Assembly (NCBI GenBank): GCA_002702065.1
Contig: NZXX01000009.1
Coordinates: forward strand, 1 to 64,000
Reading direction: 5' to 3'
Length of the DNA: 64,000 nt
Source: Anaerolineaceae bacterium
GTDB lineage: Bacteria; Chloroflexota; Anaerolineae; Aggregatilineales; Phototrophicaceae
The position numbers were made by a program, and so were the translations under genes. The notes beneath the pieces were generated by a model, which saw nothing but the letters and a program-made list of their open reading frames with translations, searched no databases and was not told where the DNA came from. Shown one piece after another: positions 24,527 to 33,648 of this stretch; within the stretch, counting starts at the first letter, position 1; each line of letters opens with the position of its first letter.

Positions 24527-25293
24527 CAAAGCGTGTCGCGCTCATCACCGGCGGTAATTCGGGTATCGGACAGGCAGCGGCCAATCTGTTTGCGCAGGAA
24601 GGCGCGCAGGTCGTCATCGCTGCCCGCGACACCGCCAAAGCGCAGGCCACCATTGCTCGAATCACCGCAGCAGGCGGCGCGGCGACGTTTGTGCCATGCG
24701 ATGTGCGCCAGCCAGCGGATTGTGCCCGCGCTGTGCAATTCGCCATTGAACAGTACGGGCAGCTCGATATTCTGTTTAACAACGCGGGTATTGTCCCCTT
24801 TGGCACGGTGCTGGAAACGACGCCAGAAACCTGGCATAACGTGCTGGAAACCAATATCAGCAGTGTGTTCTATATGTGCCGGGCGGCGCTGCCCCACATG
24901 ATCGCACGGGGTTCCGGCGTGATTATCAATAACACGTCGGATAATGGCATTGTGGGGGCGCAGCAGCTGGCGGCTTACAGTGCCAGCAAAGGGGCCGTTA
25001 ACCTGATGACCCAATCAATGGCGCTGGACCATGCCCGGCAGGGAATCCGCATCAACGCCGTTTGTCCCGGCGACACCTATGTCCCGCGCTGGGATTCACG
25101 CTCGGACGATATGGCGACCTACCTGCGCGAGTCCGGCGACCGTTTGCCGATGGGCCGCGTCGCCACACCGGATGAGATCGCACAGGCGGTGCTGTTCCTC
25201 GCTTCGGACGACGCCAGCTATATCAACGGGCATCTGCTGGTGGTGGATGGCGGCAACACCGCCGGCGGCACCAGTGAACGCTACTCCTCCTGA
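24517..25293 (+). CDS. SDR family oxidoreductase with an apparent ATA start
   Basis: This is a 258-residue short-chain dehydrogenase: the Rossmann motif is VALITGGNSGIGQAAA, NNAGIV follows, and the catalytic Ser-Tyr-Lys is in YSASKGAVNL. The C-terminal segment GRVATPDEIAQAVLFLASDDASYINGHLLVVDGG is typical. The frame is open upstream only to 24472, and it has no ATG, GTG or TTG before the dinucleotide motif. The first in-frame ATG (24691) would delete that motif. An ideal AAGGAG (24504-24509) is spaced 7 bases before ATA 24517, which gives the expected N-terminus IRLAKRVALITGG. Either ATA is used or the base is variant. Confidence 0.85.
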   Translation: MRLAKRVALITGGNSGIGQAAANLFAQEGAQVVIAARDTAKAQATIARITAAGGAATFVPCDVRQPADCARAVQFAIEQYGQLDILFNNAGIVPFGTVLETTPETWHNVLETNISSVFYMCRAALPHMIARGSGVIINNTSDNGIVGAQQLAAYSASKGAVNLMTQSMALDHARQGIRINAVCPGDTYVPRWDSRSDDMATYLRESGDRLPMGRVATPDEIAQAVLFLASDDASYINGHLLVVDGGNTAGGTSERYSS

Positions 25294-25423
25294 GCAACTG
25301 GTCGATCTATAGATGTTGGCGGCGCACCAGTACGCTGAAGACTGCCCGGTGCCAACCTGCTGCTCATCTCACCCCTGCTCACTCTGATGGCGATATATGC
25401 CACGAATCAAACAGCCTACCCGA

Positions 25424-26044
25424 TCAGTAAGGCCGTTTATAACTGTAATGCGGCACTTCGTCGGGGTCGTCGGTGTAATACGTGATGGTTGATACGGACG
25501 CGGTTGCCGGGTACATATCGCTGAGGCCCAGCTCGGTAAAGCTGATTTTCTTGCCTGCTGTCGGCACCACACCCTTGGCGAACATAAACATGAAGGCGAT
25601 CACATCTCCGTGCGTAACAGCGGTGACTTCCTGCCCGACATAATCACCGCGAACAAAACTGATGAAATCGTGGGTACGGCGCAGCACATCTTCGGGCTGC
25701 TCGAAGTCTGCGGCGATGTCGGAGTACAGGTCCCACCCCATTGCCTCCAGCTTGTGCAGCGGCTCACCCTGATACGGGCTGTGAATTTCGTCAATGCGTT
25801 CGTCGATCTTCACGTCCAGCTGCGGATGTTTGCCGACGATGTACCGGGCCGTCTCCTGCGCGCGCTGCTGCGGGCTGCTGAAGATGTGGGCCAGCGGTCG
25901 ATTACTCAGGTAGTCGGCGGCGGCCTGTGCCTGCCGCTGCCCCAGATCACTGAGTCTGAAATTCGGGATCCGGCCATAAAGAATTTGATCCGGATTATGA
26001 ACGTCGCCATGCCGTGTGAAGTGAATAATGGTTGGCTGTGCCAT
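25424..26044 (-). CDS. Histidine phosphatase (phosphoglycerate mutase-like) protein
   Basis: The 206-residue product has the RHG catalytic motif in IIHFTRHGDVHNPDQI, a Glu in the DERIDEIHSPYQGE segment, and a C-terminal His in VTAVTHGDVI, completing the core of the histidine phosphatase superfamily. Start 26044 is preferred because AGGAG lies upstream; a longer version has no such support. The substrate is unknown: these proteins include sugar-phosphate phosphatases and mutases, and length and motifs do not decide between them. It is divergent from the potassium channel gene. Confidence 0.88.
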   Translation of the reverse strand: MAQPTIIHFTRHGDVHNPDQILYGRIPNFRLSDLGQRQAQAAADYLSNRPLAHIFSSPQQRAQETARYIVGKHPQLDVKIDERIDEIHSPYQGEPLHKLEAMGWDLYSDIAADFEQPEDVLRRTHDFISFVRGDYVGQEVTAVTHGDVIAFMFMFAKGVVPTAGKKISFTELGLSDMYPATASVSTITYYTDDPDEVPHYSYKRPY

Positions 26045-26142
26045 GCGATTCTCCTGTTTGCGCCATTGGAATGCGCCTATTATAAGGCAGGATAACCGTC
26101 GGTTGTAGCGCAGATCAGGCAAATTTTGGGTACACTCCGGTT

Positions 26143-27228
26143 ATGAGAAGCATCCGAACTGAATTGTCTCTGTCGCATTTAAGCCGGCGTATCCGCAACA
26201 TGCTGGCTGACCCGGTGCGTGGGCTGGAAATCTCGCTGCTCCTGCTGCTGGCGCTGGTCGGCGGGGGTACGCTGGGCTACATGTGGCTGGAAGACATGGA
26301 ACCGGTGGATGCGCTCTATATGACCATCATCACCATCACGACCGTCGGCTTTGGCGAGGTGACCCCGCTATCCACAACCGGGCGCATGTTCACCTCCGTG
26401 CTGATCCTGATGGGCGTGGCTATTGTCACCAGCGCCCTGAGTAACGCGGCCAGCATCATCCTGGGGCAGCGATTGTGGCTATCAATACGGGAAAGACGTA
26501 TGGAAGAAAACATTGCCAATCTGGAGCATCATTACATCGTGTGCGGCTATGGGCGCATGGGCCAGCGCATCGTGCGTGATCTGCAAATCCGCAAGGAACC
26601 CTTTGTCGTCATCGAGTCCGATGATAACCTGCGCGAAGAAATGCTGGAAGCGAATGTCCCCCATATCATCGGCGATGCCACCCAGGATGACACGCTGGAA
26701 AAGGCCCGTATCAAGCATGCCGACGGGCTGGTGGCTGCGCTAAACAGCGACGCCGATAATGTAATGACGGTGCTGTCTGCCCGCGAGATCAACCCCAGAA
26801 TGTTTATCGTCGCACGGGCGGCAGAGGCCAGCACGGAAAGCAAGCTGCGCCGCGCCGGGGCCAACCGCGTCGTCAGCCCCTACCAGATCGGCGGGCACCG
26901 GATGGCGGTGGCGCTGCTGCGGCCTGCTGTTCACGACTTTATGGACATCATCTTCAGCACCGGCTACGACACGGACATGGACCTGGGCCAGGCGACGATC
27001 GAAGCCGATTCGAATCTGGTGGGCAAGTCAATCGCAGAAGCCGACCTGCGCCGCACCCGCAACGTCAATATCCTCGCGATTCAAAAAAACAACGGCGAAA
27101 TCGTCATCAACCCGAACACACACCATGTCATCCAACCGGGGGAAACGCTGATCTTTATCGGCCCGGCACAGGCGATTTTCCGCATCGAAGCCGAGTTCGA
27201 GCCGGAACGCCCCGCCGCCTCCGACTAA
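26143..27228 (+). CDS. Potassium channel with RCK domains
   Basis: The 361-residue product has two membrane helices flanking a pore loop with the selectivity filter TTVGFGEV (about 66-73), then an RCK_N domain (about 120-250; HYIVCGYGRMGQRIV, the Rossmann GxGxxG) and an RCK_C/TrkA-C domain (about 270-350; DLGQATIEADSNLVGKSI). This is the MthK/GsuK-like channel plan; the ligand may be a divalent ion or nucleotide. A TACACT close to the ATG suggests a short or leaderless 5' end. It is followed by the cyclase gene 67 bp downstream. Confidence 0.92.
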   Translation: MRSIRTELSLSHLSRRIRNMLADPVRGLEISLLLLLALVGGGTLGYMWLEDMEPVDALYMTIITITTVGFGEVTPLSTTGRMFTSVLILMGVAIVTSALSNAASIILGQRLWLSIRERRMEENIANLEHHYIVCGYGRMGQRIVRDLQIRKEPFVVIESDDNLREEMLEANVPHIIGDATQDDTLEKARIKHADGLVAALNSDADNVMTVLSAREINPRMFIVARAAEASTESKLRRAGANRVVSPYQIGGHRMAVALLRPAVHDFMDIIFSTGYDTDMDLGQATIEADSNLVGKSIAEADLRRTRNVNILAIQKNNGEIVINPNTHHVIQPGETLIFIGPAQAIFRIEAEFEPERPAASD

Positions 27229-27295
27229 TGGCGGATGTGTTGGCACAGTAACAAGCCGTTATAATTGATCTGTCCGAACATGAAGGAAAAACGGA

Positions 27296-28888
27296 ATGTC
27301 GCCGTTAAGTTTCGAGCAGGCTACGCGCCGCATCCTACTGCTGACATTCGTGGCAAACCTGTGGGCTGCGCTGGCCATCTGGTTCTACGTGGCCTTTATT
27401 GGACCACTTCCGGGCACAGAGCTGGCCTTTAGCGGGCAGATCAACAAATCGCTGGTGTTTCTGGTGTTTGTTGTCACATTGCCGCTGGCCGCAACCTGGC
27501 TGACATGGTGGCACTTGTTACCGATTGTCCGCTGGGAAGAAGGGCTGCGACGAGGCGGCACCATGCCATCCCGGCTGCCCGACGATCTGGCCAGTCGGGT
27601 GCTGAACTGGGTTCGCACCTATTCGGTCGGCACCTTTATCGGTTGGCTAGCTGTGGGGGTGCTGCTGATGCTGGTAGGGGTCATCAGTTTTCGCACCCTG
27701 CTGGGCGTGCTCCTGGCGGCCATCATCGCCACATCACTCGTTTTTCTCGGTTCGGAACTGATCTGGCGCAACCAGATGCCGCTGTTCTTCCCGGCAGGTA
27801 ACCTCAGCCAGCACGAAGGCTTCCGCTTACCTGTTTTCAACCGGCTGCTGATCGTCCTGTCGCTGCTGACGCTGGTGCCGCTTGTGCTGTTCTTCCTGTC
27901 GATTGACCGTTCGATGGCGCTGCTGGCGACCGCCCAAGGCGAAGGGGTCGCGGCGGTTGTCCGCAACCTGATCGCGCTGCAAATCCTGATTCTGCTGGTC
28001 GGGCTGACGGCTGGCGGCACACTGGCGATCTTTTTTGCGCGGTCGATCCTCGGCCCGCTGAAGGCGCTGGAACAGGCCATGCTGGATGTCGAACAAAACA
28101 AGCTCAATGTGCATGTCCCGGTAATCAGCAAGGATGAACTGGGGTATCTGGGCGAACGCTTCAACCAGATGATTGACGGCCTGCGCCGTGCCGAGCAGCT
28201 CCGCCAGCTTCTGGGGCTGTATGCCAGCCCGGAAGTCGCTCAGGCAGCGCTGGAAGGCGGCACCGCCCTGAGTGGCACGCTGTGTCATTGCAGTATGATG
28301 TTTACCGACGTGCGCGAATTTACCGCTTTGGCAGAGAAGCTCGAACCGGAAGCGCTGGTGGACCTGGTCAACCGGTACATGACGGCCATGATTCCGCCGA
28401 TTATTTCGCATGGCGGTGTCATTACGCGCTTTGGTGGCGATTCAATTCTGGCGGTGTTTGGCTCACCGCTCAACCCGTCCGACACCCACAGCAGCCAGGC
28501 AGTGCGGGCGGCATGGGCCATGCGGACGGCCCTGGCACACTTCAACGCCGACCAGCGGCGCAATGGCGGCCCCCAGATCAGCCACGGCATCGGCATCGCT
28601 TCGGGCGCGGTGGTCATCGGCAATGTCGGCGGCAAGGAACGGGTTGAATATACCGTCATGGGCGAAGCCGCCAACCTGGCCGCACGGCTCGAAGCCGGGA
28701 CCAAGTATTTCGAGCGTCCGATGCTGATCAGCGCAGCGACCTATGCTGCCCTGGAACCCTCGCAGCAACCCAAATTTACCGAGATTCCGGATGTGATAAT
28801 CCGGGGCAAGGCAACCCCGGTGACCATCTACGCCTATGAAGAAGGGTTCTCCGCCCGCACGCAGGTGCACGAACGGCTCCAGCTGTAG
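27296..28888 (+). CDS. Membrane class III nucleotide cyclase with HAMP
   Basis: The 530-residue product has six or so hydrophobic helices in the first 250 residues, a HAMP linker (RSILGPLKALEQAMLDVEQN), and a class III cyclase domain (about 325-520). Metal aspartates are visible in MMFTDVREF and FGGDSILAVFG, and the transition-state pair N/R in NLAARLE. At the position usually Lys (iDKfiGD) it has Arg (ITRFGGD), and at GDxVN it has GEAAN, so the purine-selecting residues are conservatively changed. cAMP is a guess only. A possible -10 TATAAT lies at 27260-27265. Confidence 0.88.
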   Translation: MSPLSFEQATRRILLLTFVANLWAALAIWFYVAFIGPLPGTELAFSGQINKSLVFLVFVVTLPLAATWLTWWHLLPIVRWEEGLRRGGTMPSRLPDDLASRVLNWVRTYSVGTFIGWLAVGVLLMLVGVISFRTLLGVLLAAIIATSLVFLGSELIWRNQMPLFFPAGNLSQHEGFRLPVFNRLLIVLSLLTLVPLVLFFLSIDRSMALLATAQGEGVAAVVRNLIALQILILLVGLTAGGTLAIFFARSILGPLKALEQAMLDVEQNKLNVHVPVISKDELGYLGERFNQMIDGLRRAEQLRQLLGLYASPEVAQAALEGGTALSGTLCHCSMMFTDVREFTALAEKLEPEALVDLVNRYMTAMIPPIISHGGVITRFGGDSILAVFGSPLNPSDTHSSQAVRAAWAMRTALAHFNADQRRNGGPQISHGIGIASGAVVIGNVGGKERVEYTVMGEAANLAARLEAGTKYFERPMLISAATYAALEPSQQPKFTEIPDVIIRGKATPVTIYAYEEGFSARTQVHERLQL

Positions 28889-28903
28889 GGTTGTCTCAGT
28901 TGG

Positions 28904-29662
28904 TTAGGCGTCACCCAGGCGAACATTGAGGACACGCGGCCCGGTGCGGCCATTCGGGTTGGGGCTGCCGCCAGCGGCTTCCAGCGAAACGCCAAACCCG
29001 TTGTACTGCTCAAGCGGTTGTTCCAGGGGCAGAATAATGCAGGTGTCGCTGCCTGTACCCCGGAACAAACCACCACTCACGGTCTGGTCCGGCGCGGCCA
29101 ACCACAACTGGAAGACCTGTTCCGCTGGTACATCCGGCAGGTTGCGCATGTGCATAATCGCGGCATTGGCCTGCGGGTCTGCCACCAGTTCGCCACTGAC
29201 GACACCGGCAAAGTCCTCACCGGGGTTTAGATCAACCCGGACATAATTGTCGGCAGCGATGATCTGCTGGTAGAGCGCCTGTGTATTCGGGCATACGGCC
29301 TGTTCTGATTGTTGCATGAAGAAAATGGTCCAGGCCGCAACCACGACGACCAGCACCGAGGCCGCCAGCGCCAGCCAGCGCCAGCCGGGAAACCTGCGTG
29401 TGGCCGGTGAAGGCGGTGGTGCCAGTACGGCAGGTGATTGTGCCGCCTGAACCCGCTTGCGCAGGTCATCGGCCAGATGTGCCGGAGCCGTACGAGCAGG
29501 TGTCGTGAGCGACAGGGTTTGCGTCACCGCGCGATAGTCTGCCAGCAGCGCCTGCGCTTCCGGGTCATCGGCCAGGCGTGCCTCAACTTCGGCCTGTTCC
29601 GCTTCATCGAGCGCGCCGAGTGCATAGGCAGGAATCAATTCCAGTAAAGTTTGTCTGTCCAT
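28904..29662 (-). CDS. RskA-type anti-sigma factor
   Basis: The 252-residue product has an N-terminal anti-sigma domain (LLELIPAYALGALDEAEQAEVEARL), a single membrane helix (LALAASVLVVVVAAWTIFFM) and an outward RskA/anti-sigma-K domain with AIMHMRNLPDVPAEQVFQLW and GGSPNPNGRTGP near the end. It should hold the partner sigma factor until regulated proteolysis releases it. No zinc-binding HxxxCxxC motif is seen in the N-terminal part. The sigma gene lies 74 bp upstream on the same strand. Confidence 0.88.
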   Translation of the reverse strand: MDRQTLLELIPAYALGALDEAEQAEVEARLADDPEAQALLADYRAVTQTLSLTTPARTAPAHLADDLRKRVQAAQSPAVLAPPPSPATRRFPGWRWLALAASVLVVVVAAWTIFFMQQSEQAVCPNTQALYQQIIAADNYVRVDLNPGEDFAGVVSGELVADPQANAAIMHMRNLPDVPAEQVFQLWLAAPDQTVSGGLFRGTGSDTCIILPLEQPLEQYNGFGVSLEAAGGSPNPNGRTGPRVLNVRLGDA

Positions 29663-29736
29663 TACGACGCTGTACGCACTTTCTCAATCGACTTTTCGAC
29701 CATTCCTGTAAAGACTGTGTCTCTCATCACTTACTC

Positions 29737-30318
29737 TTACGCACCGGAATCCTGATTTGGATTTACCGGTTGTTCAGCCAACCAGATCGACCGCAAGCGC
29801 TGCATCCCCTGCCGGATACGGGTTTTGACGGTGCCCAGAGGAATGTTGCGATAGGCTGCGATATCCGAATGCGATAACCCGTAAAAATATGCCAGGCCAA
29901 TGGCGTCCTGCTGCTCTGACGGAAGCTGCTGCAAGATATTCAGCAGGCTGCGACGCAGGTCACTGGTTTCCGTTGACAGTATATTTTCCCATAATTCCGG
30001 GTTTTCATCGATAAAGAGCGTATGCTGTCGAGGATCGCGCCGCTGGCGTTTGCGCAGCACGTCAATGGCCAGCCGCCGCGTAATCGTCAACAGCCAGGTA
30101 ACAAATTCCCCTTTGGCGGTGTCGAAGGTAGCCGCTTTTTCCCACAACCGCATGAATGTATCCTGCGTGACCTCTTCAGCAGCCATCTGATCTTCGAGAA
30201 TCTGATAGGCGACCGAGAAGACCAGGTTTACATAGCGTGCGTGCAGATTAAAGAGTGCCTCTTCATCACCGGCCTGAATACGCTGTAAAAGCTGGTCAAC
30301 AGATGGTTGACTGGTCAT
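29737..30318 (-). CDS. ECF RNA polymerase sigma factor (SigK-like)
   Basis: The 193-residue product has sigma region 2 (QILEDQMAAEEVTQDTFMRLWEKA) and region 4 (LPSEQQDAIGLAYFYGLSHSDIAAYRNIPLGTVKTRIRQGMQRLR) with no region 3, the ECF layout. With the following RskA-type protein it forms a classic sigma/anti-sigma module, so its own promoter and distant surface genes are likely targets. No further gene is clearly in this unit; the SH3 surface-protein gene lies downstream on the same strand of the chromosome map but is transcribed before it from its own promoter. Confidence 0.92.
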   Translation of the reverse strand: MTSQPSVDQLLQRIQAGDEEALFNLHARYVNLVFSVAYQILEDQMAAEEVTQDTFMRLWEKAATFDTAKGEFVTWLLTITRRLAIDVLRKRQRRDPRQHTLFIDENPELWENILSTETSDLRRSLLNILQQLPSEQQDAIGLAYFYGLSHSDIAAYRNIPLGTVKTRIRQGMQRLRSIWLAEQPVNPNQDSGA

Positions 30319-30435
30319 AAATCTCGCGTGTCATTGTTTCGTTCGTGCAGCCTGTATTGTAATCAATTGTGCTGGTTTACCCAAGTTAGGGTCCGATAAT
30401 AGACCTGTCAGGCAGGTTGGGCATGGTGCAGGGAC

Positions 30436-30466
30436 AAAACAAAAGGGGCGACACACTGCCGCCCCT
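30436..30466 (-). terminator. Terminator after the SH3/Excalibur surface protein
   Basis: On the minus strand AGGGGCG pairs with CGCCCCT (7 bp, 9-base loop), followed by TTTTGTTTT. It lies 34 bases past the stop codon. Confidence 0.8.
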
Positions 30467-30499
30467 CATCATCATCGTTTGTTATCGTGAAGCCGGTTA

Positions 30500-32173
30500 T
30501 CAGCCGCCGGGGCACAGATTCGGGCATGGAATGCCGTTGCCATCCGGGTCGAGGCTGGTGTTGCCGGCTGCCAGACACGCCTGCGCGAACTCACAGGTAA
30601 CCAGGAATTCGCAGGTCAGGGTCAGGGATGGGCAAACAACAACCGGCGTCGGTATGCCGGGCAGCGGCGTCGCCACTGGTGGCACAAACGGATCGGTGCG
30701 CGTCACATCACCTGTATTCGGGTCGATAAACAGAGTCGGCCCGGCAACGGTGGCACCGGTGACATCAGAAATCAGCAGCGCGAAATCGCTGGTCAGCGGT
30801 TCGTTGAGGAAATCATCGTCATGGCTGATGATCAGCAGGTAGCGCCCGGTGGTGTTGATGATGATCGGCCCAACGCTCAGATAATCTTCACCAGCGACGG
30901 CCAGCCCGTTGGCGATAAACGCCGTCGGATTATCAAACAGCGTCACCGACATGCGCGGGGTTGCATTGCCAGAGACTTGTAAGAACTCGAAACGCAGCGT
31001 CTGCCCCGCATTGGCATCAAAACAGAAGCCAACCACTGGCGTCGAAGGCTCGAATGTGGAGCGCACAATCTGGTTGAAACCGATGACCGGCAGCACATCG
31101 CTGGCACCCTGATAGGTGAACAGGCATTGATCCGGCCCAATTTCGAGCGCGGGCGGCAGCAGTTCGTTCAGGCGCTGGCGCAGTTCGGCCACTTGCTGGT
31201 CGGCCAGATTGACCGCTTCCAGTGCGCCGGTGACCGTCGCCTGCCCGACCACGCCCCGCTGTGGCTGCGGCTGCTGGCAGACTTCCAGCCACAGATCAAT
31301 CGACGTGCGAATGTTCGCCATCGCATCGTTGAACAGGCGCTGGATTGGGTCGAGGGTAGGGAAGTAAGCGGCGAACAGCGGATTGGGAATGTTGTAATCC
31401 GTCGGGCGCGCCGGGAACGGCCCACAGGTCGCCAGATCACCGAGCGCAATCGTTGTCCAGATGCCGCGAATCGCATCCAGCGACGGCTGTGCCAGATCAA
31501 CACGGTCGAGCAAAAAGCGCAGGGTCGCTTCGTAATCCTCGGCGGTCGCATCCGAAATGGCCGCCTGATCCGCCACAACGCCATCAACTGGCAGTTCGAG
31601 GATGCTGGCCCCGTTCTGAATTTCGACATACTGGGTCGCTACCCAGCCGAGCGTGCCTTCAAAATTAACCTGAATCCAGGCATTGTTGATCGTGCGCCCG
31701 GTTAAGGAAAAGATCGTGTAACGCGGCGCGTTCGCCAGCACCGGGTAGGCGCGGCTGGGGCCGCCACGCACGCGCAGGCCGCTTAGTTGCAGCTTGCCCG
31801 AAACAGGGCTGCTGGCGCTGCTTATGCCGGAACGCGGCGCTTCGAAGCCGCCATAGGGAATACTGCGCGGGTCCGCCACCGGCAGCGCGTTGATATCGCC
31901 AAACAGGTTGATGACCGGAAATCCGATCCAGCCTTCTTCGCCGTTGAAATCAATCCGAATCCACTGGTTATCCGGGCTGCGTCCGGTCGCGGGGGCACGC
32001 CAGCCAGCGTCAACAAACCCCAGCACTTCCGCGCCGATGGCCGGGAACAGACGCACGTTAACGCCATCCCGATTGACGAGAATCTCTGCGCCGGTGGACT
32101 GTGCGCTGACCAGCCCAACCGCCAGCCCCAGCGTCGCCAGTCCGATTACGAACCAGAATGCCGTCCTGCGCAT
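30500..32173 (-). CDS. Secreted SH3-domain protein with Excalibur-like C-terminus
   Basis: The 557-residue product has a signal peptide (FWFVIGLATLGLAVGLVSAQ), then two bacterial SH3 domains (RDGVNVRLFPAIGAEVLGF; LSGLRVRGGPSRAYPVLANA), a long helical middle, a beta-rich domain with PRMSVTLFDNPTAFIANG, and a short C-terminal LDPDGNGIPCPNLCPGG that resembles the Excalibur calcium motif (DxDxDGxxC). The start is set by GGGAGGG upstream of 32173; an earlier in-frame start would place 26 unlikely residues ahead of the signal. It is probably an extracellular envelope protein. A TGCTATACT extended -10 lies about 100 bp upstream. Confidence 0.82.
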   Translation of the reverse strand: MRRTAFWFVIGLATLGLAVGLVSAQSTGAEILVNRDGVNVRLFPAIGAEVLGFVDAGWRAPATGRSPDNQWIRIDFNGEEGWIGFPVINLFGDINALPVADPRSIPYGGFEAPRSGISSASSPVSGKLQLSGLRVRGGPSRAYPVLANAPRYTIFSLTGRTINNAWIQVNFEGTLGWVATQYVEIQNGASILELPVDGVVADQAAISDATAEDYEATLRFLLDRVDLAQPSLDAIRGIWTTIALGDLATCGPFPARPTDYNIPNPLFAAYFPTLDPIQRLFNDAMANIRTSIDLWLEVCQQPQPQRGVVGQATVTGALEAVNLADQQVAELRQRLNELLPPALEIGPDQCLFTYQGASDVLPVIGFNQIVRSTFEPSTPVVGFCFDANAGQTLRFEFLQVSGNATPRMSVTLFDNPTAFIANGLAVAGEDYLSVGPIIINTTGRYLLIISHDDDFLNEPLTSDFALLISDVTGATVAGPTLFIDPNTGDVTRTDPFVPPVATPLPGIPTPVVVCPSLTLTCEFLVTCEFAQACLAAGNTSLDPDGNGIPCPNLCPGG

Positions 32174-32271
32174 GGAAAACCCTCCCAGTGGTGTGCATGA
32201 TTTGGGCGTACCGGGTGTACTGTACGCCTGACCCCAATGTGGGCACCGCATACCGTGCCCTGACTAGGTGT

Positions 32272-32280
32272 AGTATAGCA
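32272..32280 (-). promoter_or_regulatory. Extended -10 promoter of the SH3/Excalibur gene
   Basis: On the minus strand TGCTATACT lies about 100 bases upstream of the ATG at 32173. The 5' leader contains an inverted repeat GGCGTAC-N10-GTACGCC at 32205-32228. Confidence 0.55.
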
Positions 32281-32301
32281 ACAATTGTCCCATCGCACGA
32301 T

Positions 32302-32751
32302 TCATGCCACCGGGTTCATTCCGTTTGGCGGCGGTGCAGGCGAGGATGAACCATCGGGCATCCACCACTGAACCTCGCTGACGTGCGGGTTGGCAGCCAG
32401 ACAATCCTGCACGGCACGGGCGATCACGAGCAGGTCGCCGGGTTGGGGCCGTTTGCGCAGCCGCCACATCCACAGGCAGCCGGGGTCATCATCCATGCTG
32501 ACCGACCAGACCGGCGCTTTGTCCGTTTCGGGCGGTTCGTACTGCGCATGGCTGATCCAGTAATGGGCGTCGTGCAGCGTCAACCAGAAGCCGTAGCCAT
32601 AATCTTCCGCGATCACGTCGCCCGTTTCAAAGCCTGCCGCCGCCATTTGATCGCGCATCCAGTGGGCCAGGTCTTTACCAAGCATCGCATTGATCGCATC
32701 CGGCGCAGGGGTGCTGCTGAATTGTGAAGATCGGAACGTCACATGCGGCAT
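32302..32751 (-). CDS. Hypothetical 149-residue protein
   Basis: The product starts at ATG 32751. It is Trp-rich with segments DLAHWMRDQMAAAGFETGDVIAEDYGYGFW and CLWMWRLRKRPQPGDLLVIARAVQ, suggesting a compact alpha/beta domain, but I cannot name the family. There is no signal peptide or membrane helix. It lies 39 bp after the HEAT-repeat gene on the same strand, so co-transcription is likely. Confidence 0.6.
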   Translation of the reverse strand: MPHVTFRSSQFSSTPAPDAINAMLGKDLAHWMRDQMAAAGFETGDVIAEDYGYGFWLTLHDAHYWISHAQYEPPETDKAPVWSVSMDDDPGCLWMWRLRKRPQPGDLLVIARAVQDCLAANPHVSEVQWWMPDGSSSPAPPPNGMNPVA

Positions 32752-32790
32752 GGCAACCTGCAATCTTTTCGTAAGATTCGTGGGCTAGGC

Positions 32791-33627
32791 TTAACCTGAC
32801 GGGGGTGTATCCGTTTCCGAAGTTTCAGGTATGGATTTAAGCGCAGGCGACTCCTGCGTTTTGGCCTGATCGGGCGGCACCGCGGCAGCTTTGCGTTTAC
32901 GGCGGGCCTGCTGGCGGGCAAATGCCTCCAGCACCCGTATCGCCTGGGGCGTGCCGATTCGCTTGAGGGCTGCGCGGGCGGTACGCTGGACCTGCGGGTG
33001 TTCATCCTGCAACCGGTCCGCCAGCCGCGCCACTGCCCAATCCGCCTGAAGCTGGCCGAGTATCGCAGCCGCGTTACGGCGGGTCTGCCAGGAATCGCTT
33101 TTGAGGGCCGCCAGCAGGGTGACAACTGCCGGCGGGCTTTGCAGTTCGATCAAGGCTTCGGCAGCAGTCAGGCGCACCTGTGGGGGCATGGCCGCATCGT
33201 TAAAAATGAGGATGAGCGCCTCCACAGCAGTTTTGTCGCTCAACCGCCCCAGCGCGTGGGCTGCCTTGATGACGACTGCGGGATCGCTGCTTTTCAGCTG
33301 GGCGACAAGCTGGCGGGTATGGCGGGCCTGTTCCGTCCGGGCCTGCTGCTGGTCATGCTGCAAAGCTGCCAGCGCCAGTTCCAGATGGGCGCGCGTCTCA
33401 TCATCCAGTTCGGCTTCGATGGCACGGCGCAAGGCAGGAATCGACTCCACTGCACCGAGGATTCGCAGGGCCGCCGCTGCGCGCTTGCGGGTTTCGGCAT
33501 CGGGGTTTTGCAGCGCGTGGGTTAGTCCCTTAGAATCGCCCTGGGCCTGTAACTGCCAGATAATGGGGCTTCGATCATTCACGGGTGGTTGAACGGCTTC
33601 TACGAATGAATAGCATAAGCATAGCAT
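32791..33627 (-). CDS. HEAT-repeat (PBS lyase-like) protein
   Basis: The 278-residue product consists of repeated helical hairpins with the LRILGAVESIPALRRAI and LGRLSDKTAVEALILI spacing of HEAT/PBS-lyase repeats: at least five units between residues 40 and 230. The C-terminus is a charged, Pro-rich tail (KRKAAAVPPDQAKTQ). The start is uncertain: ATG 33627 avoids overlap with the divergent kinase gene, and a GTG at 33582 is an alternative; neither has a good ribosome-binding site. Such proteins are usually protein-binding scaffolds. It is divergent from the histidine kinase gene with only 21 bp between the starts. Confidence 0.75.
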   Translation of the reverse strand: MLCLCYSFVEAVQPPVNDRSPIIWQLQAQGDSKGLTHALQNPDAETRKRAAAALRILGAVESIPALRRAIEAELDDETRAHLELALAALQHDQQQARTEQARHTRQLVAQLKSSDPAVVIKAAHALGRLSDKTAVEALILIFNDAAMPPQVRLTAAEALIELQSPPAVVTLLAALKSDSWQTRRNAAAILGQLQADWAVARLADRLQDEHPQVQRTARAALKRIGTPQAIRVLEAFARQQARRKRKAAAVPPDQAKTQESPALKSIPETSETDTPPSG

Positions 33628-33648
33628 CAATTGCGGAGGGCGAAAAGT

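Noticed and set aside
24691..25293. Start of the SDR at ATG 24691
   Set aside because: It would delete the dinucleotide-binding motif, which is encoded in the same frame upstream.
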